Positions 41,793 to 52,415 of a DNA stretch of 64,000 bases are shown here, in pieces. The DNA is from Parablautia muri (lineage in GTDB: Bacteria; Bacillota; Clostridia; Lachnospirales; Lachnospiraceae), in contig NZ_QZDT01000006.1 in NCBI RefSeq assembly GCF_009917485.1, positions 1 to 64,000 on the forward strand, given 5' to 3'. Position 1 is the first letter of the stretch, and each line of letters begins with the position of its first letter. The notes below the pieces were generated by a model. It had not been told where the DNA came from and did no database searches. It was given only the letters and a program-made list of their open reading frames with translations. Made by a program: the position numbers and the translations under genes.

Positions 41793-43193
41793 TTAGTAAA
41801 ACATCACACAGGGCGTTCCTATTTCCACCATGTCATAAAGCTTTGAAACTTCCTCCAAAGGCGTGTTGATACAGCCGTGGGACCCATTGGTTTTATAGAT
41901 TTCGCCTCCATATTCACTGCGCCAGGATGCATCATGAATCCCAACTGCTCCCTTTACCGGAATCCAGTACTTTACCGGCGAAGCGTAATCCTCTCCCCGA
42001 AGCACTCTGTTTCTTTCTTTATTATACACATAGTTCGTACCTGTGGGGGTACCTCTGCGCAGTCTTGTATTCCCTGTTACCACCGGTGTTTCCACTTTAA
42101 GCTCACCTTTTTCGTAGTAATACATCATCTGGTTTGTCATATCCACTTCTATATAGGTATCCCCAATATCATCCTGCCCCTGTTTAAGAGCGGTTTGCAG
42201 ATATACCGGTTCATGTTCTTCCCGTTTATGGGCCAAAAAAGCCGAAAGCAAGTATTCCTTTTCCGCCTCCCGGTCCAGTTTATTGCCATAAATACCGCCT
42301 TCCACATTCACTACTTCGCCGCGGGTAGCATGGAACAATCGCGCAGCGCCTACCGTATCATACTGATCCGCCAGTCTGTCAACAAAGGCATAAACCTTTT
42401 CTTCATCTGTGCACAAATTCCCCTGCCCGTCAAAAACAAAATCCCCGTTTTCATCCAGCTTCAAAAACTCGCACGCCACGCTTTCGTCAATTGGATACTT
42501 TTCCTCACCAAACAGGTATACAATGCCGCAGTCCTGATAAGCTGATAATTTCTGCCACAGAGAAATCTGATCCTCCATCTCTTTTGTCAGGGGAAGATTT
42601 TCATAGCAGCCCTCCGCCTCCAGATCAAGCACAGCCTCGCAGTTCTCAAAAGCGCTTTTAATCGCTTCTTTTGTCCTTTCCTCATTCAAGATATGGGTTC
42701 TCTCATCTAAAAGATAATAACCCGTATCTCCCTTTAAGATTTCCACCTTCAGCTCATTCGGGGCCTTTCCCTTGAAAAAAGGAAAAGAATTTACGATTTT
42801 CTCATAAGCCTCAGCATCATATTCCGCCACAGGCCTAAAGGTTTTTCCATCCGGTTCCCCAAGCAGATTTTCTATCCACAGATAAGGATTTTGTTTTTCC
42901 AGATACAGCGAAAGGCCCTCGGCAAAATCAAAAGAAAGGCCCACATCCTGCGCTGAAATAGCATAAGACTTACCATCACTGTCTAGGATGGTAAGTCCGG
43001 TATAGTTACATTGTTTTAACAGTTCATCATTTACTTCATTGATACTCTTTCCGGTACAATATACGCCATTGATCCAGGTGCCATAACTAAAGCTGTCCCC
43101 ATAATAAAGCGCCAGCCCCAAATACATTGCCGCTATGGATAAGAGTATGATAGAAAAACCAATGCACGTTCCTTTTAAAACATTTTTTCTCAT
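41793..43193 (-). CDS. L,D-transpeptidase with N-terminal PG-binding domain
   Basis: A 466-residue cell-wall enzyme. An N-terminal membrane anchor (about 8-30) is followed by PG_binding_4-type domains (about 40-320). The C-terminal YkuD domain has the catalytic IHDASWR and GSHGCINTP with the nucleophilic Cys. It forms 3-3 cross-links or attaches proteins to peptidoglycan outside the membrane. Its ATG overlaps the ilvB stop by four bases, an odd coupling of a wall enzyme to a biosynthetic operon. Confidence 0.9.
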   Translation of the reverse strand: MRKNVLKGTCIGFSIILLSIAAMYLGLALYYGDSFSYGTWINGVYCTGKSINEVNDELLKQCNYTGLTILDSDGKSYAISAQDVGLSFDFAEGLSLYLEKQNPYLWIENLLGEPDGKTFRPVAEYDAEAYEKIVNSFPFFKGKAPNELKVEILKGDTGYYLLDERTHILNEERTKEAIKSAFENCEAVLDLEAEGCYENLPLTKEMEDQISLWQKLSAYQDCGIVYLFGEEKYPIDESVACEFLKLDENGDFVFDGQGNLCTDEEKVYAFVDRLADQYDTVGAARLFHATRGEVVNVEGGIYGNKLDREAEKEYLLSAFLAHKREEHEPVYLQTALKQGQDDIGDTYIEVDMTNQMMYYYEKGELKVETPVVTGNTRLRRGTPTGTNYVYNKERNRVLRGEDYASPVKYWIPVKGAVGIHDASWRSEYGGEIYKTNGSHGCINTPLEEVSKLYDMVEIGTPCVMFY

Positions 43194-44869
43194 GATTCCT
43201 TTTCCAAATCCGTTGCATCAAACACTTCGCTGATGGGCGCTCCTGCCGGCACCATAGGAAACACTTTATCATCTTCCGGAATCACACACTCAATCAGCAC
43301 CGGTTTTTTCATCTCAATTGCTTTGGCGATTGCATCTGCAACTTCTTCCTTACGTGTAACACGGATGGCTTCGCAGCCAAGCCCTTTTGCTACCATGCAA
43401 AAATCAACCCCATCCTTAAGAACCGTCTGGGAATACCTCTTTTCATAAAACAGGGTCTGCCATTGCCTTACCATTCCCAGCACATGATTGTTGATCACAA
43501 TTTCAATCACCGGAATCTGGTATCTTGCCGCAGTTGCCAGCTCGTTCATATTCATGCGAAGACATCCATCCCCTGCAATATTGATGCATACCTTCTCTGG
43601 CCTTCCCATCTTTGCCCCTATGCATGCGCCCAGACCATAGCCCATCGTTCCAAGACCGCCTGAGGATAAAAAAGTCCTTGGCTCGGAATATTTATAATAC
43701 TGCGCCGCCCACATCTGGTGCTGTCCCACATCTGTTACAATCACTGCTTTTCCATCTGTCACCGCATCAATCTGCTCCATAATGTAAGGACAGGATAGAG
43801 CGCTCTCATCATAGTTCAGCGGGTACTTTTCCTTTAATTCTTTTATATGCGCATTCCACTCCTTGTGTTCCATTTGGGAGAGCTCTTTATTTATGAAAGT
43901 GAGAATTTCCTTTAAATCTCCTACAACCGAAGCGTCTGTCCGTATGTTTTTATTGATTTCCGCCGCATCTATATCTATGTGGAGAATTTTGGCCTTCGAG
44001 GCAAACATTGCGGCGTTTCCCACCACCCGGTCGGAAAACCTTGCCCCAAGGGCTACTAAAAGATCGCATTCACTGACGCCCAGATTGGAGGTCTTAGTTC
44101 CATGCATACCAATCATTCCGGTATATCGTTCGTCATGTCCGTCCATGACCCCCTTTCCCATAAGGGTGTCGCACACGGGTGCATCCATAAGTTCCGCCAA
44201 AGCTCTCACTTCTTGATAGGCTCCGGAAGTCACAGCGCCGCCTCCCACATAAATAAACGGCTTTTTTGCTTCCTGTATCAGTGAGACAGCCTTTTTAATA
44301 TCTTCTTCGGTATATTTACAACCGGACTCACACCTTTTTGGCTCCTGCTTTGTATATTCCCATACCCCCGCTGTCACATCCTTTGTAATATCCACTAAAA
44401 CCGGTCCCGGTCTTCCTTCCTTTGCTATCATAAACGACCTTCTAATCGTGTCTGCAAGCTTTGCAATATCCTTTACAATATAACTGTGCTTGGTGATCGG
44501 CATTGTGACGCCTGCAATATCTACTTCCTGGAAGGAATCTTTTCCCAGAAGGGGAAGATTCACATTACAGGTAATCGCCACAACCGGAACTGAGTCCATA
44601 TACGCAGTCGCAATACCTGTCACTAAATTGGTTGCCCCCGGGCCGCTGGTAGCAAGACAGACTCCCACTCTGCCGGTCGCGCGGGCATAACCGTCCGCCG
44701 CATGGGCGGCCCCCTGTTCATGGGAAGTTAAAATATGCGTAATTTCTTTGCTGTGCTTATACAAAGCATCATAAACATTTAAAATCGTTCCTCCCGGATA
44801 TCCAAAAACAGTATCGACTCCCTGTTCCTTTAAACACTCCACTACAATTTCCGCACCTGTAAGCTGCAT
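43190..44869 (-). CDS. ilvB: acetolactate synthase large subunit
   Basis: A 559-residue ThDP enzyme, first common step of branched-chain amino acid synthesis. The ATG at 44869 follows GGAGGTTAGG. Family features are the catalytic Glu in SHEQGAAHAADGYARATG, the FAD/pyruvate region SGPGATNLVTG, and the ThDP motif AGDGCLRMNMNEL. No regulatory subunit gene (ilvN/ilvH) is adjacent. It follows ilvD after a 62-base gap carrying a partial dispersed repeat. Confidence 0.94.
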   Translation of the reverse strand: MQLTGAEIVVECLKEQGVDTVFGYPGGTILNVYDALYKHSKEITHILTSHEQGAAHAADGYARATGRVGVCLATSGPGATNLVTGIATAYMDSVPVVAITCNVNLPLLGKDSFQEVDIAGVTMPITKHSYIVKDIAKLADTIRRSFMIAKEGRPGPVLVDITKDVTAGVWEYTKQEPKRCESGCKYTEEDIKKAVSLIQEAKKPFIYVGGGAVTSGAYQEVRALAELMDAPVCDTLMGKGVMDGHDERYTGMIGMHGTKTSNLGVSECDLLVALGARFSDRVVGNAAMFASKAKILHIDIDAAEINKNIRTDASVVGDLKEILTFINKELSQMEHKEWNAHIKELKEKYPLNYDESALSCPYIMEQIDAVTDGKAVIVTDVGQHQMWAAQYYKYSEPRTFLSSGGLGTMGYGLGACIGAKMGRPEKVCINIAGDGCLRMNMNELATAARYQIPVIEIVINNHVLGMVRQWQTLFYEKRYSQTVLKDGVDFCMVAKGLGCEAIRVTRKEEVADAIAKAIEMKKPVLIECVIPEDDKVFPMVPAGAPISEVFDATDLEKES

Positions 44870-44880
44870 CCTAACCTCCA

Positions 44881-44935
44881 TTCTTGCTATTATGAGCAAA
44901 TTTGCTGCTTAAAAATCTTTGATTTTTCAATTTAT
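44881..44935 (-). repeat. dispersed intercistronic repeat, partial copy D
   Basis: Contains GAGCAAATTTGCTGC, an AAATTT-centred palindrome, then the hairpin AAAAATC-TTT-GATTTTT. This is the same pairing of an AAATTT module with an A+T-rich stem as in copies B, C and E, but shorter. It lies between ilvD and ilvB. Confidence 0.4.
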
Positions 44936-46599
44936 TTGGGGATTTCCAAAATTGCCCCTCTGTTTCCGCTTGTAACCATTTCTCTGTATCTTGCAAGATA
45001 CCCGGTAGTTACCTTCGGCTTTCTTGGCTGCCATTTTGCCGCCCTCTTTTTCATTTCTTCATCGGAAACCTTTACTTCAAGCTTCATTTCAGGAATATTG
45101 ATGCAAATCATATCCCCTTCCTCCACAAGGGCTATGGGGCCTCCCACCGCCGCCTCCGGCGAAACATGCCCGATGGACGCCCCCCGGGATGCGCCGGAAA
45201 AACGTCCGTCCGTAATCAGCGCCACACTAGAGCCAAGTCCCATACCTGCAATGGCTGAGGTAGGATTCAACATTTCACGCATACCAGGGCCGCCCTTTGG
45301 ACCCTCATAGCGGATTACCACCACATCTCCTGCCACGATTTTTCCGCCTTTGATGGCATCAATTGCATCCTCCTCGCACTCAAATACTCTGGCTGGGCCT
45401 TCATGCACCATCATTTCGGGCACCACCGCAGAACGCTTTACAACACTGCCGTCAGGCGCCAAATTTCCTTTCAGCACCGCCAGGCCCCCTGTAGCAGAGT
45501 AAGGATTGTCAAGAGGTCTTATTACCTCAGGATTTTTATTTACTGCATCTGCAATATTTTCGCCTATTGTTTTTCCGGTTACGGTCATACAGCCTGTATT
45601 TAAAAGGCCCGCATCCGACAGCTCCTTCATGACCGCATACACGCCCCCTGCCTCATTCAAATCCTCCATATAAGTAGGGCCTGCCGGAGCCAAGTGACAT
45701 AAGTTGGGGGTTTTTTCACTGATTTCATTGGCAAAGGCTATATCAAAATCAAATCCAACTTCATGGGCAATAGCCGGCAAATGAAGCATGGAGTTGGTAG
45801 AACACCCAAGGGCCATGTCCACCGTAAGGGCATTTAAAATGGCATCCTTTGTCATAATGTCCCTCGGACGGATGTCCTTGCGGTACATCTCCATCACCGC
45901 CATGCCCGCATGTTTTGCAAGCTTGATTCTCTCCGAATACACGGCGGGAATCGTACCGTTCCCCTTAAGTCCCATACCCAGCGCTTCTGTGAGACAATTC
46001 ATGGAATTAGCCGTATACATGCCGGAGCAGGATCCGCAGGTAGGGCAAACCTTTTCTTCAAACTCTCTTACATCTTCCTCCGTCATGGTTCCCGCCGCAT
46101 GGGAACCAACCGCCTCAAACATAGAAGATAAGCTTCTTTTTTGTCCCTTTACACGGCCGGCCAGCATAGGGCCGCCTGACACAAATACGGTAGGCACGTT
46201 GATTCTTGCCGCCGCCATCAAAAGTCCAGGCACATTTTTATCACAGTTCGGCACCATCACCAGCGCGTCAAATTGATGGGCTAAAGCCATGCATTCCGTG
46301 GAATCTGCAATTAAGTCTCTTGTAACCAGGGAATATTTCATTCCAATATGCCCCATTGCAATCCCATCGCAAACGGCAATCGCGGGAAACACCACAGGCA
46401 CACCTCCGGCCTGGGCAACCCCAAGCTTAACTGCCTCCACAATCTTATCCAGATTCATATGCCCCGGCACAATCTCATTGTAGGAACTGACAATGCCTAC
46501 CATGGGCTTTTTCATTTCCTCCTCCGTAAATCCCAATGCATTAAACAAACTCCTGTGAGGGGCCTGCTGTATACCTTCTTTTACTTGATCACTTCTCAT
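44932..46599 (-). CDS. ilvD: dihydroxy-acid dehydratase
   Basis: A 555-residue iron-sulfur enzyme of valine and isoleucine synthesis. Cluster and substrate motifs are [39 protein letters not shown] and [16 protein letters not shown]. The C-terminal swivel domain has [20 protein letters not shown]. The length is typical. It lies between the membrane GT gene and ilvB, all on the minus strand. Confidence 0.95.
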   Translation of the reverse strand: MRSDQVKEGIQQAPHRSLFNALGFTEEEMKKPMVGIVSSYNEIVPGHMNLDKIVEAVKLGVAQAGGVPVVFPAIAVCDGIAMGHIGMKYSLVTRDLIADSTECMALAHQFDALVMVPNCDKNVPGLLMAAARINVPTVFVSGGPMLAGRVKGQKRSLSSMFEAVGSHAAGTMTEEDVREFEEKVCPTCGSCSGMYTANSMNCLTEALGMGLKGNGTIPAVYSERIKLAKHAGMAVMEMYRKDIRPRDIMTKDAILNALTVDMALGCSTNSMLHLPAIAHEVGFDFDIAFANEISEKTPNLCHLAPAGPTYMEDLNEAGGVYAVMKELSDAGLLNTGCMTVTGKTIGENIADAVNKNPEVIRPLDNPYSATGGLAVLKGNLAPDGSVVKRSAVVPEMMVHEGPARVFECEEDAIDAIKGGKIVAGDVVVIRYEGPKGGPGMREMLNPTSAIAGMGLGSSVALITDGRFSGASRGASIGHVSPEAAVGGPIALVEEGDMICINIPEMKLEVKVSDEEMKKRAAKWQPRKPKVTTGYLARYREMVTSGNRGAILEIPK

Positions 46600-46668
46600 T
46601 TTCTACCTCTTTTCCATATGTTTTTAGACAAATCCTCCTGCAGAGGGTTCACAAAACGTAACAACTTT

Positions 46669-48336
46669 TCATTTATAAATTGCTTCATCATTTTTTACAT
46701 AAAGAACATAATCATCGTTTTCGTAAGTTTTGCTCATATTCTGTTCCATATATTCCCATGGAATGCTGTCATAATAATGGTAAAATTCCCAAACCATCTG
46801 GTTAAAATCCGGCTCCATCATCCTTTTATCCAAAAGAACCACATCTGCGCCTTCGATTTCCGTGTTCTCGCAGCGGATTCCGTAAAGGAAATACAATAGG
46901 TACTGCTGGTTGCAGTCCGTCACACAGAAATTTTCCCATTTGTTTATATTCGCTTTTGATAAAGCTTCCTCAATCTCATGCTCCCGGTCTCCGTATTGCG
47001 CATTATATCCAGAAAAGAAAAGACATTTTACACCAAAAATACCTATCAACAGTAATACCAAAAAAGAAATCCTCTTTCTTTTCCCTTGCTCCTTTATTTG
47101 GGCACATACCCTATCCAGGATATATTGGATCAGTACCACAAGTAAAATGGCTAGAAGAACGCCACCATAGGCAAACACCCTGTAATAAGGACGTTTACAC
47201 TGTATCAGAAGACAAATCGGCACCAGAAAACTTCCCATAAACAAGCACAAATATAGCAGCAGTTCTCCATCCATAGCCTGGTTCTCGAAGCTTGAAAGCG
47301 TTTGATTCTCTCTACGCGTTATACCCTGCCTAATTTTCCAGACCAAAAATAACAGCCCAACTCCCCACACTACGGCAATGGCTCCAGAAAGGGAACCATA
47401 ATAGTAATGAAACAAATTACCCATCCATTCTAAGAGCCTGCCTGTAAACCCTGCCCGCACCTCACTTTGAATATAGGGCGTATCCAGCATGTATTCCATA
47501 CCTCTGCCGATTGCCGCCAAGGGCGCATTTAAGATCATCTTTACATGCCCCATGCCATAATAAATGCTTGCCACATCCTTAACCAGAAGGTTTGAACCGA
47601 TAGCCAGCCAAATTGTGGTATAAAGAAAAATTGTCCCCAGCGCTGCCACAACGCAAGCAACTACAAGCTGGAAAAGTTTCTTCCGGCTTTCAGCCTCTTT
47701 CCCCTCCCATATTCCTTTTACAAGAAGGTAAATACCTCCTGAAAAACAGAGAGGAACCACCCAGTACACATTGCTGCTGACCGCGTACAATCCTAAAATC
47801 AATGCGGCGGTATAAATCACATAATATCTTTTTGGCGTCTTTCCTTCCCTGCAAATAAAAATCATACAGAGCCATGCCGTTAGATAACAGGTAATCCCAA
47901 GCGTATATCCTCTCCCCTGTACCGCAAGCTGGTTCACCAGGTTCATGGACACGTACAGGATAACTCCCGCCAAAGGCCAGAAGCCCTTTTTGTATTTTCC
48001 TATTATTTCATAAAGAAGACACAGATTCGCCAGCGCACACAGATAAGATATCCCCCGCAGGCCAATATAAGAATTTCCCAGTAAGTCAAGACAAGCCGAA
48101 AGCACCGAATACCCCACATGGTTATTAGGAAGGGGCCAGTGAATCGCCGCATATACCGGTCCGTTGCTGATAAAATAATAGTAGGTATACAATTCATCAT
48201 ACCACGGCGTCAGTGCGAACATGCGATAGCCATAATATACCGCCATAGCTATCAGCAAAACAAAAAATGCAATCCTTCCCTGCCTGTCCATCTCCTGTTC
48301 ATCTAACAGTCCCTTTCGCTGCTTATTTGATTTCAT
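46669..48336 (-). CDS. integral membrane glycosyltransferase-like protein (GT-C/GT39 type)
   Basis: About 555 residues with some eleven membrane spans and a C-terminal soluble part (about 450-555). Just after the first span is [11 protein letters not shown], the acidic DE motif of GT-C transferases such as PMT/ArnT proteins. These take a sugar from a polyprenyl phosphate on the outer face. The start at 48336 overlaps the leuB stop by 14 bases; 48291 is the alternative. Both have poor binding sites, which suggests coupled translation. A membrane GT between leuB and ilvD is unusual. Confidence 0.72.
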   Translation of the reverse strand: MKSNKQRKGLLDEQEMDRQGRIAFFVLLIAMAVYYGYRMFALTPWYDELYTYYYFISNGPVYAAIHWPLPNNHVGYSVLSACLDLLGNSYIGLRGISYLCALANLCLLYEIIGKYKKGFWPLAGVILYVSMNLVNQLAVQGRGYTLGITCYLTAWLCMIFICREGKTPKRYYVIYTAALILGLYAVSSNVYWVVPLCFSGGIYLLVKGIWEGKEAESRKKLFQLVVACVVAALGTIFLYTTIWLAIGSNLLVKDVASIYYGMGHVKMILNAPLAAIGRGMEYMLDTPYIQSEVRAGFTGRLLEWMGNLFHYYYGSLSGAIAVVWGVGLLFLVWKIRQGITRRENQTLSSFENQAMDGELLLYLCLFMGSFLVPICLLIQCKRPYYRVFAYGGVLLAILLVVLIQYILDRVCAQIKEQGKRKRISFLVLLLIGIFGVKCLFFSGYNAQYGDREHEIEEALSKANINKWENFCVTDCNQQYLLYFLYGIRCENTEIEGADVVLLDKRMMEPDFNQMVWEFYHYYDSIPWEYMEQNMSKTYENDDYVLYVKNDEAIYK

Positions 48337-49408
48337 CTGCCAACAAATCACCCATTTCTTTACAGCCCACCAGCTTACATCCTTCTGACATAATATCTGC
48401 GGTGCGATAGCCTTTTTCCAGAATATTCTTAACGGCCCTCTCCACCTCATCTGCTTCCTTATCTAAATCAAAGGTAAAACGCAGCATCATAGCGGCAGAA
48501 AGAATCGTTGCAATGGGATTTGCAATATCTTTTCCTGCAATATCCGGCGCCGAACCATGGCTTGGCTCATAAAGGCCAAATTTACTGTCATTTAAAGATG
48601 CGGATGCAAGCATCCCAATAGAACCTGTCACCATGCTGGCCTCATCGGAAAGAATATCTCCAAACATGTTTTCCGTCAAAATCACATCAAACTGCGCAGG
48701 ATCTTTCACCAACTGCATAGCGCAATTATCCACCAGCATATGCTCTAGCGTAACCTCCGAATAATCCGCTGCCACTTCCTCCACAACCTTGCGCCACAGC
48801 CTTGAGGAATCCAGCACATTAGCCTTATCCACGCTTGTAACCTTTTTGCGGCGCTTCATAGCAATATCAAATCCCTTAATGGCAATCCTGCGGATTTCAT
48901 TTTCATTATAAGTGAGCGTATCAACTGCCTTACGCACGCCTCCCTCCTCTGTGGTATAGCGCTCTCCAAAATACAACCCGCCGGTCAGCTCGCGCACAAT
49001 CACCATATCAAATCCGGCCTGACTGATTTCCTTTTTCAAAGGGCAGGCATCTGCCAACTCGTCATAGAGAACCGCCGGTCTTAGATTTGCAAACAAATTA
49101 AGGGCCTTGCGCAATGCCAAAAGCCCGGCCTCCGGCCGCAGCCCGGGCGCAAGCTTATACCATGGCGAGGTGGCAGTATTTCCACCTATGGATCCCATAA
49201 GCACACAATCCGCCGCTTTCGCTGTCTCTACCGCTTCCGCTGTAAGTGGGACGCCATGCACATCTATGGATGCACCTCCCATTAAAATATCTGTATATAC
49301 CATCTCATGTCCATAAACACTTGCGATTTTGTTCAATACCTTTTTGGCCTCCGTCACAATCTCAGGCCCAATACCATCTCCTGGTATACATGCAATATTC
49401 AGCTTCAT
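48323..49408 (-). CDS. leuB: 3-isopropylmalate dehydrogenase
   Basis: A 361-residue NAD-dependent decarboxylating dehydrogenase of leucine synthesis. Motifs are [16 protein letters not shown] at the start, [12 protein letters not shown], and the NAD/metal region [30 protein letters not shown] marks the start. leuA, leuC and leuD are not in the window. A short reading frame and a stem-loop precede it. Confidence 0.95.
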   Translation of the reverse strand: MKLNIACIPGDGIGPEIVTEAKKVLNKIASVYGHEMVYTDILMGGASIDVHGVPLTAEAVETAKAADCVLMGSIGGNTATSPWYKLAPGLRPEAGLLALRKALNLFANLRPAVLYDELADACPLKKEISQAGFDMVIVRELTGGLYFGERYTTEEGGVRKAVDTLTYNENEIRRIAIKGFDIAMKRRKKVTSVDKANVLDSSRLWRKVVEEVAADYSEVTLEHMLVDNCAMQLVKDPAQFDVILTENMFGDILSDEASMVTGSIGMLASASLNDSKFGLYEPSHGSAPDIAGKDIANPIATILSAAMMLRFTFDLDKEADEVERAVKNILEKGYRTADIMSEGCKLVGCKEMGDLLADEIK

Positions 49409-49435
49409 TTCCTTTCCTCCTGACTTTTACCTATA

Positions 49436-49464
49436 AAATAAGACGCATATTCTGCGCCTTATTT
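49436..49464 (-). terminator. stem-loop before leuB: yajC terminator or attenuator
   Basis: On the minus strand AAATAAG(G)CGCA-GAATA-TGCG(T)CTTATTT pairs over 11 bp with one internal mismatch, followed by TATAGG. It can end the yajC transcript or act as a conditional terminator for leuB, whose ATG is 28 bases downstream. Confidence 0.6.
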
Positions 49465-49506
49465 CCATCAACAAGCTGACTCGCCAAGCGCGGCAGCGTT
49501 CGACCT

Positions 49507-49551
49507 TTAAATTAACTGGGGATTTCCTAATACGGCATCCATCGTTAACAT
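49507..49551 (-). CDS. possible 14-residue leader peptide before leuB
   Basis: A minus-strand frame beginning three bases after the yajC stop encodes MLTMDAVLGNPQLI, with three Leu (all TTA) and an Ile. It precedes the stem-loop at 49436-49464 and leuB. The arrangement recalls a leucine leader, but the Leu codons are not clustered and no antiterminator pairing is obvious. Confidence 0.22.
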   Translation of the reverse strand: MLTMDAVLGNPQLI

Positions 49552-49554
49552 TGT

Positions 49555-49872
49555 TTATTCCGCATCAGCCTTCTCAACCTGAGCAATTGCGGATTTCTGC
49601 ATGGGAATACGGCAATTCTTGTTATTACCAAACTCTACGATTACCGTATCATCCGTAATATCTATAATGATTCCGTAAAAACCACTGCTGGTAAGCACGC
49701 AGTCTCCCACCTCAAGGGTAGAGAGCATTGCCGCCATTTTCTTCTGCTCCTTCTTCTGTGGACGAATCATAAAGAAATAGAAGAAGGCGCCGATCAGTAC
49801 CAAATACACAATCATAATAATACCGCCTCCGGCTCCCGCAGCAGCTTCTCCTCCTGTCAGTAAAATACCCAT
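49555..49872 (-). CDS. yajC: preprotein translocase subunit YajC
   Basis: A 105-residue protein. A Gly-rich N-terminus leads into one membrane span (about 17-36), then FMIRPQKKEQKKMAAML and a soluble beta domain (LEVGDCVLTSSGFYGIIIDI). YajC associates with SecDF in the Sec translocon. AGGAGG precedes the ATG. It follows tgt, the common tgt-yajC order; secDF is not adjacent here. Confidence 0.92.
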   Translation of the reverse strand: MGILLTGGEAAAGAGGGIIMIVYLVLIGAFFYFFMIRPQKKEQKKMAAMLSTLEVGDCVLTSSGFYGIIIDITDDTVIVEFGNNKNCRIPMQKSAIAQVEKADAE

Positions 49873-49935
49873 TTAAATTTCCTCCTAAAATAAAAATATA
49901 TTTATATTACATTTCATAATACACTTTATAGTAAT

Positions 49936-50012
49936 CCTCCATGCTTATAGGCAGCCCGCAAATTTGGGCGCAAGCACAAATTTTTCTGTGAAAAATTTAT
50001 TTTTCACAGTAT
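49936..50012 (-). repeat. dispersed intercistronic repeat, copy E
   Basis: Contains CCATGCTTATAGGCAGCCC, GCAAATTTGGGCGCAAGCAC and AAATTT, then the perfect hairpin CTGTGAAAAAT / ATTTTTCACAG. It is the clearest copy of the family. It lies between tgt and yajC. Confidence 0.75.
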
Positions 50013-50107
50013 ACTTTCTGTCATCTTCTTAATCGTCCATCATTAATCATACACAATTAAAGCATTAAAAACAAGCCCCTTTCAAATTTTTATACCTTCA
50101 CCCCAAA

Positions 50108-51271
50108 TCATGTCCTCACAGAATGCGCAGACTGTGTGCATTCCTGCCCCATGGAAAGTAATGCCAGCTTTCTCCGTTTATATGCGGCAAATTCCCCTGC
50201 ATCCAGCGCAGAACGTATTTCCTCCATCAATGTATTATAAAAATACAAATTATGAAGTACACAAAGACGCATTCCAAGCATTTCCTTTGCCTTTAGTAAA
50301 TGTCTGATATAAGCTCTGGAATATCTGCGGCATGCTGGGCAGTTGCATCCCTCCTCTATAGGTCTTTCGTCCAGCTCATATTTCGCATTAAAAAGATTCA
50401 GTTTTCCGTGATTGGTGTAAAGATGACCATGCCGTCCATTCCGGCTGGGATAAACGCAGTCAAAGAAATCGATTCCCCGCTCTACTGCCTCCAAAATATT
50501 AGCAGGTGTTCCCACACCCATCAGATAAACCGGCTTATCCTTTGGCAAAAAGGGGAGCGTCTCCTCTATTATGTGGTACATTTCCTCATGGCTTTCCCCA
50601 ACGGCCAGTCCTCCAATTGCGTAGCCGTCAAGGCCTAACTGTGCAATCTGCTTTGCATGTTCTATTCGTATATCCGCATAAATGGCGCCCTGATTGATAC
50701 CAAATAAAAGCTGGTTCGGGTTAATGGTATCCTCAAGTCCATTTAATCTGTCCATCTCCATCTTGCAGCGCTTAAGCCATCTGCTTGTCCGCTCTACAGA
50801 TGCCTGCACATAAGCCCTGTCCGCTAAACTGGGGGCACATTCATCAAACGCCATGGCAATTGTGGAGGCAAGATTGGACTGAATCTGTATGCTTTCCTCC
50901 GGCCCCATAAAAATCTTCCGCCCGTCAATATGGGAATGAAAATAAACCCCTTCTTCCTTAATCTTGCGTAAGCCTGCCAGGGAAAAAACCTGAAACCCAC
51001 CGGAATCCGTGAGTATGGGCTTATTCCAGGACATAAATTTATGAAGTCCGCCCAGCTGTTTTATAATTTTATCGCCTGGCCGCACATGCAAATGGTAAGT
51101 GTTAGACAATTCCACCTGGGTATGAATCTGTTCCAAATCCTCCGTAGATACTGCTCCCTTAATAGCCGCCGCCGTTCCCACATTCATAAAAACAGGTGTC
51201 TGTATCACGCCATGGACGGTTGTAAATTCTCCGCGCTTTGCCCTTCCTTCCTGTTTTAGCAACCGAAACAT
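50108..51271 (-). CDS. tgt: queuine tRNA-guanine transglycosylase
   Basis: A 387-residue enzyme exchanging guanine-34 for the queuosine precursor in Asp, Asn, His and Tyr tRNAs. Catalytic region: LTDSGGFQVFSLAGLRKI (about 90-107). Nucleophilic Asp is in FFDCVYPSRNGRHG (about 265). The zinc site is CNCPACRRYSRAYIRHL with later His in LHNLYFY. It ends with a short basic tail. It is upstream of yajC in the same orientation. Confidence 0.95.
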   Translation of the reverse strand: MFRLLKQEGRAKRGEFTTVHGVIQTPVFMNVGTAAAIKGAVSTEDLEQIHTQVELSNTYHLHVRPGDKIIKQLGGLHKFMSWNKPILTDSGGFQVFSLAGLRKIKEEGVYFHSHIDGRKIFMGPEESIQIQSNLASTIAMAFDECAPSLADRAYVQASVERTSRWLKRCKMEMDRLNGLEDTINPNQLLFGINQGAIYADIRIEHAKQIAQLGLDGYAIGGLAVGESHEEMYHIIEETLPFLPKDKPVYLMGVGTPANILEAVERGIDFFDCVYPSRNGRHGHLYTNHGKLNLFNAKYELDERPIEEGCNCPACRRYSRAYIRHLLKAKEMLGMRLCVLHNLYFYNTLMEEIRSALDAGEFAAYKRRKLALLSMGQECTQSAHSVRT

Positions 51272-51297
51272 AATATTCCTCCAATTATTTTAGAATT

Positions 51298-52320
51298 TTA
51301 CAGATACTTTTCCCAGAACTCCTCCAGGCAAAGCTCCTCCTCCATAATCACCTTGGCAGCTTCCTTTCCCACATAACGAAAATGCCAGGGTTCAAATTCA
51401 ATACTTGTAATATATTCTTTTCCTTTGGGATAGCGGAGAATAAAACCATACTCCGCACAATGCTCCTCCAGCCATATTCCTGCCTCTGTTTCCGCAAATC
51501 CTTCATCCAAATTCAGGTAAGTGTCCGCAACAATATCCACAGCAAGTCCCACCTCATGCTCACTTGCCCCTGGTACCGTTACAATCTGAGAAGCAAGCTT
51601 GTAGGCTTCCATGTAAGTCATATCCTTATCCATATAAGCTTTAATCTTGCGGTTAAACAAAGCCTTCTGCCTGTTCATGTCACGATAAGGCGAACAGATT
51701 GCAAGATTTATCCCATCCTCCTTTGCGCCCTGCATCATGAAAAGCAAATCCTCAATAATTCTCTCATCACATTTCATGGTTCCCTTCATAGTTTTAATTG
51801 GACCAAGTGTAAAAGAATAATCTAACGGAATCGGGTGCAGCTTGTTAATCAACATCAGCTTCCAGTCCTCTCTGTCGAATACAATCTGCTCCTTTTCTTC
51901 TTCCTGCTTCAAACTGTCTTTTTCATTTTCATCCTTATCTTCTATATCCTTACTTAAGGAGAAATTACCATCAAAAAGTCCATCTGATAACTCTGTGTGT
52001 TCTTCTTTTATCCCGTAAAATGCTCCTTTATCCAAATTTCCAAAGGTATCCTCCGTATCTGCCATTTCCATTTCTTTTGCAGAGACAAATCCGCCTTCCT
52101 CATGAAAAACAGGGAACGCAAAGCTATTCGCTATTACAAAGCAGGATAAAATAAAAACAACGCAGGCAAACCGCATGGTCTTCTTCCTGCCATGCTCATA
52201 CAATCTATATGTAAACATACTAACAGCAAGCCCTGCCAATGCCGGAATCTTCCAGAATTTGCTGCGCTTTCCCATATTGATAAAATATCTAATTAACTTG
52301 TTGTATGACTCTCTCTCCAT
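51298..52320 (-). CDS. VanY-type D-alanyl-D-alanine carboxypeptidase
   Basis: A 340-residue wall enzyme. A short cytoplasmic N-terminus precedes a membrane anchor (about 50-70). An acidic linker (about 70-150) leads to the M15B peptidase domain. Zinc-ligand motifs are GASEHEVGLAVDIV (His and Asp) and EPWHFRYVGKEAA (His). The substrate region SPYRDMNRQKALF is also present. It trims stem peptides outside the membrane. It lies 26 bases upstream of tgt in the same direction; the gap to aroC holds the latter's promoter. Confidence 0.9.
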   Translation of the reverse strand: MERESYNKLIRYFINMGKRSKFWKIPALAGLAVSMFTYRLYEHGRKKTMRFACVVFILSCFVIANSFAFPVFHEEGGFVSAKEMEMADTEDTFGNLDKGAFYGIKEEHTELSDGLFDGNFSLSKDIEDKDENEKDSLKQEEEKEQIVFDREDWKLMLINKLHPIPLDYSFTLGPIKTMKGTMKCDERIIEDLLFMMQGAKEDGINLAICSPYRDMNRQKALFNRKIKAYMDKDMTYMEAYKLASQIVTVPGASEHEVGLAVDIVADTYLNLDEGFAETEAGIWLEEHCAEYGFILRYPKGKEYITSIEFEPWHFRYVGKEAAKVIMEEELCLEEFWEKYL

Positions 52321-52415
52321 CCCTTACATTCTCCACCCATCCCCCGCCGTAAGGCAATACACATGATTATTTTACACAAATCTACCGTAATCTACAATAG
52401 TTGTTAGAAAAATAA

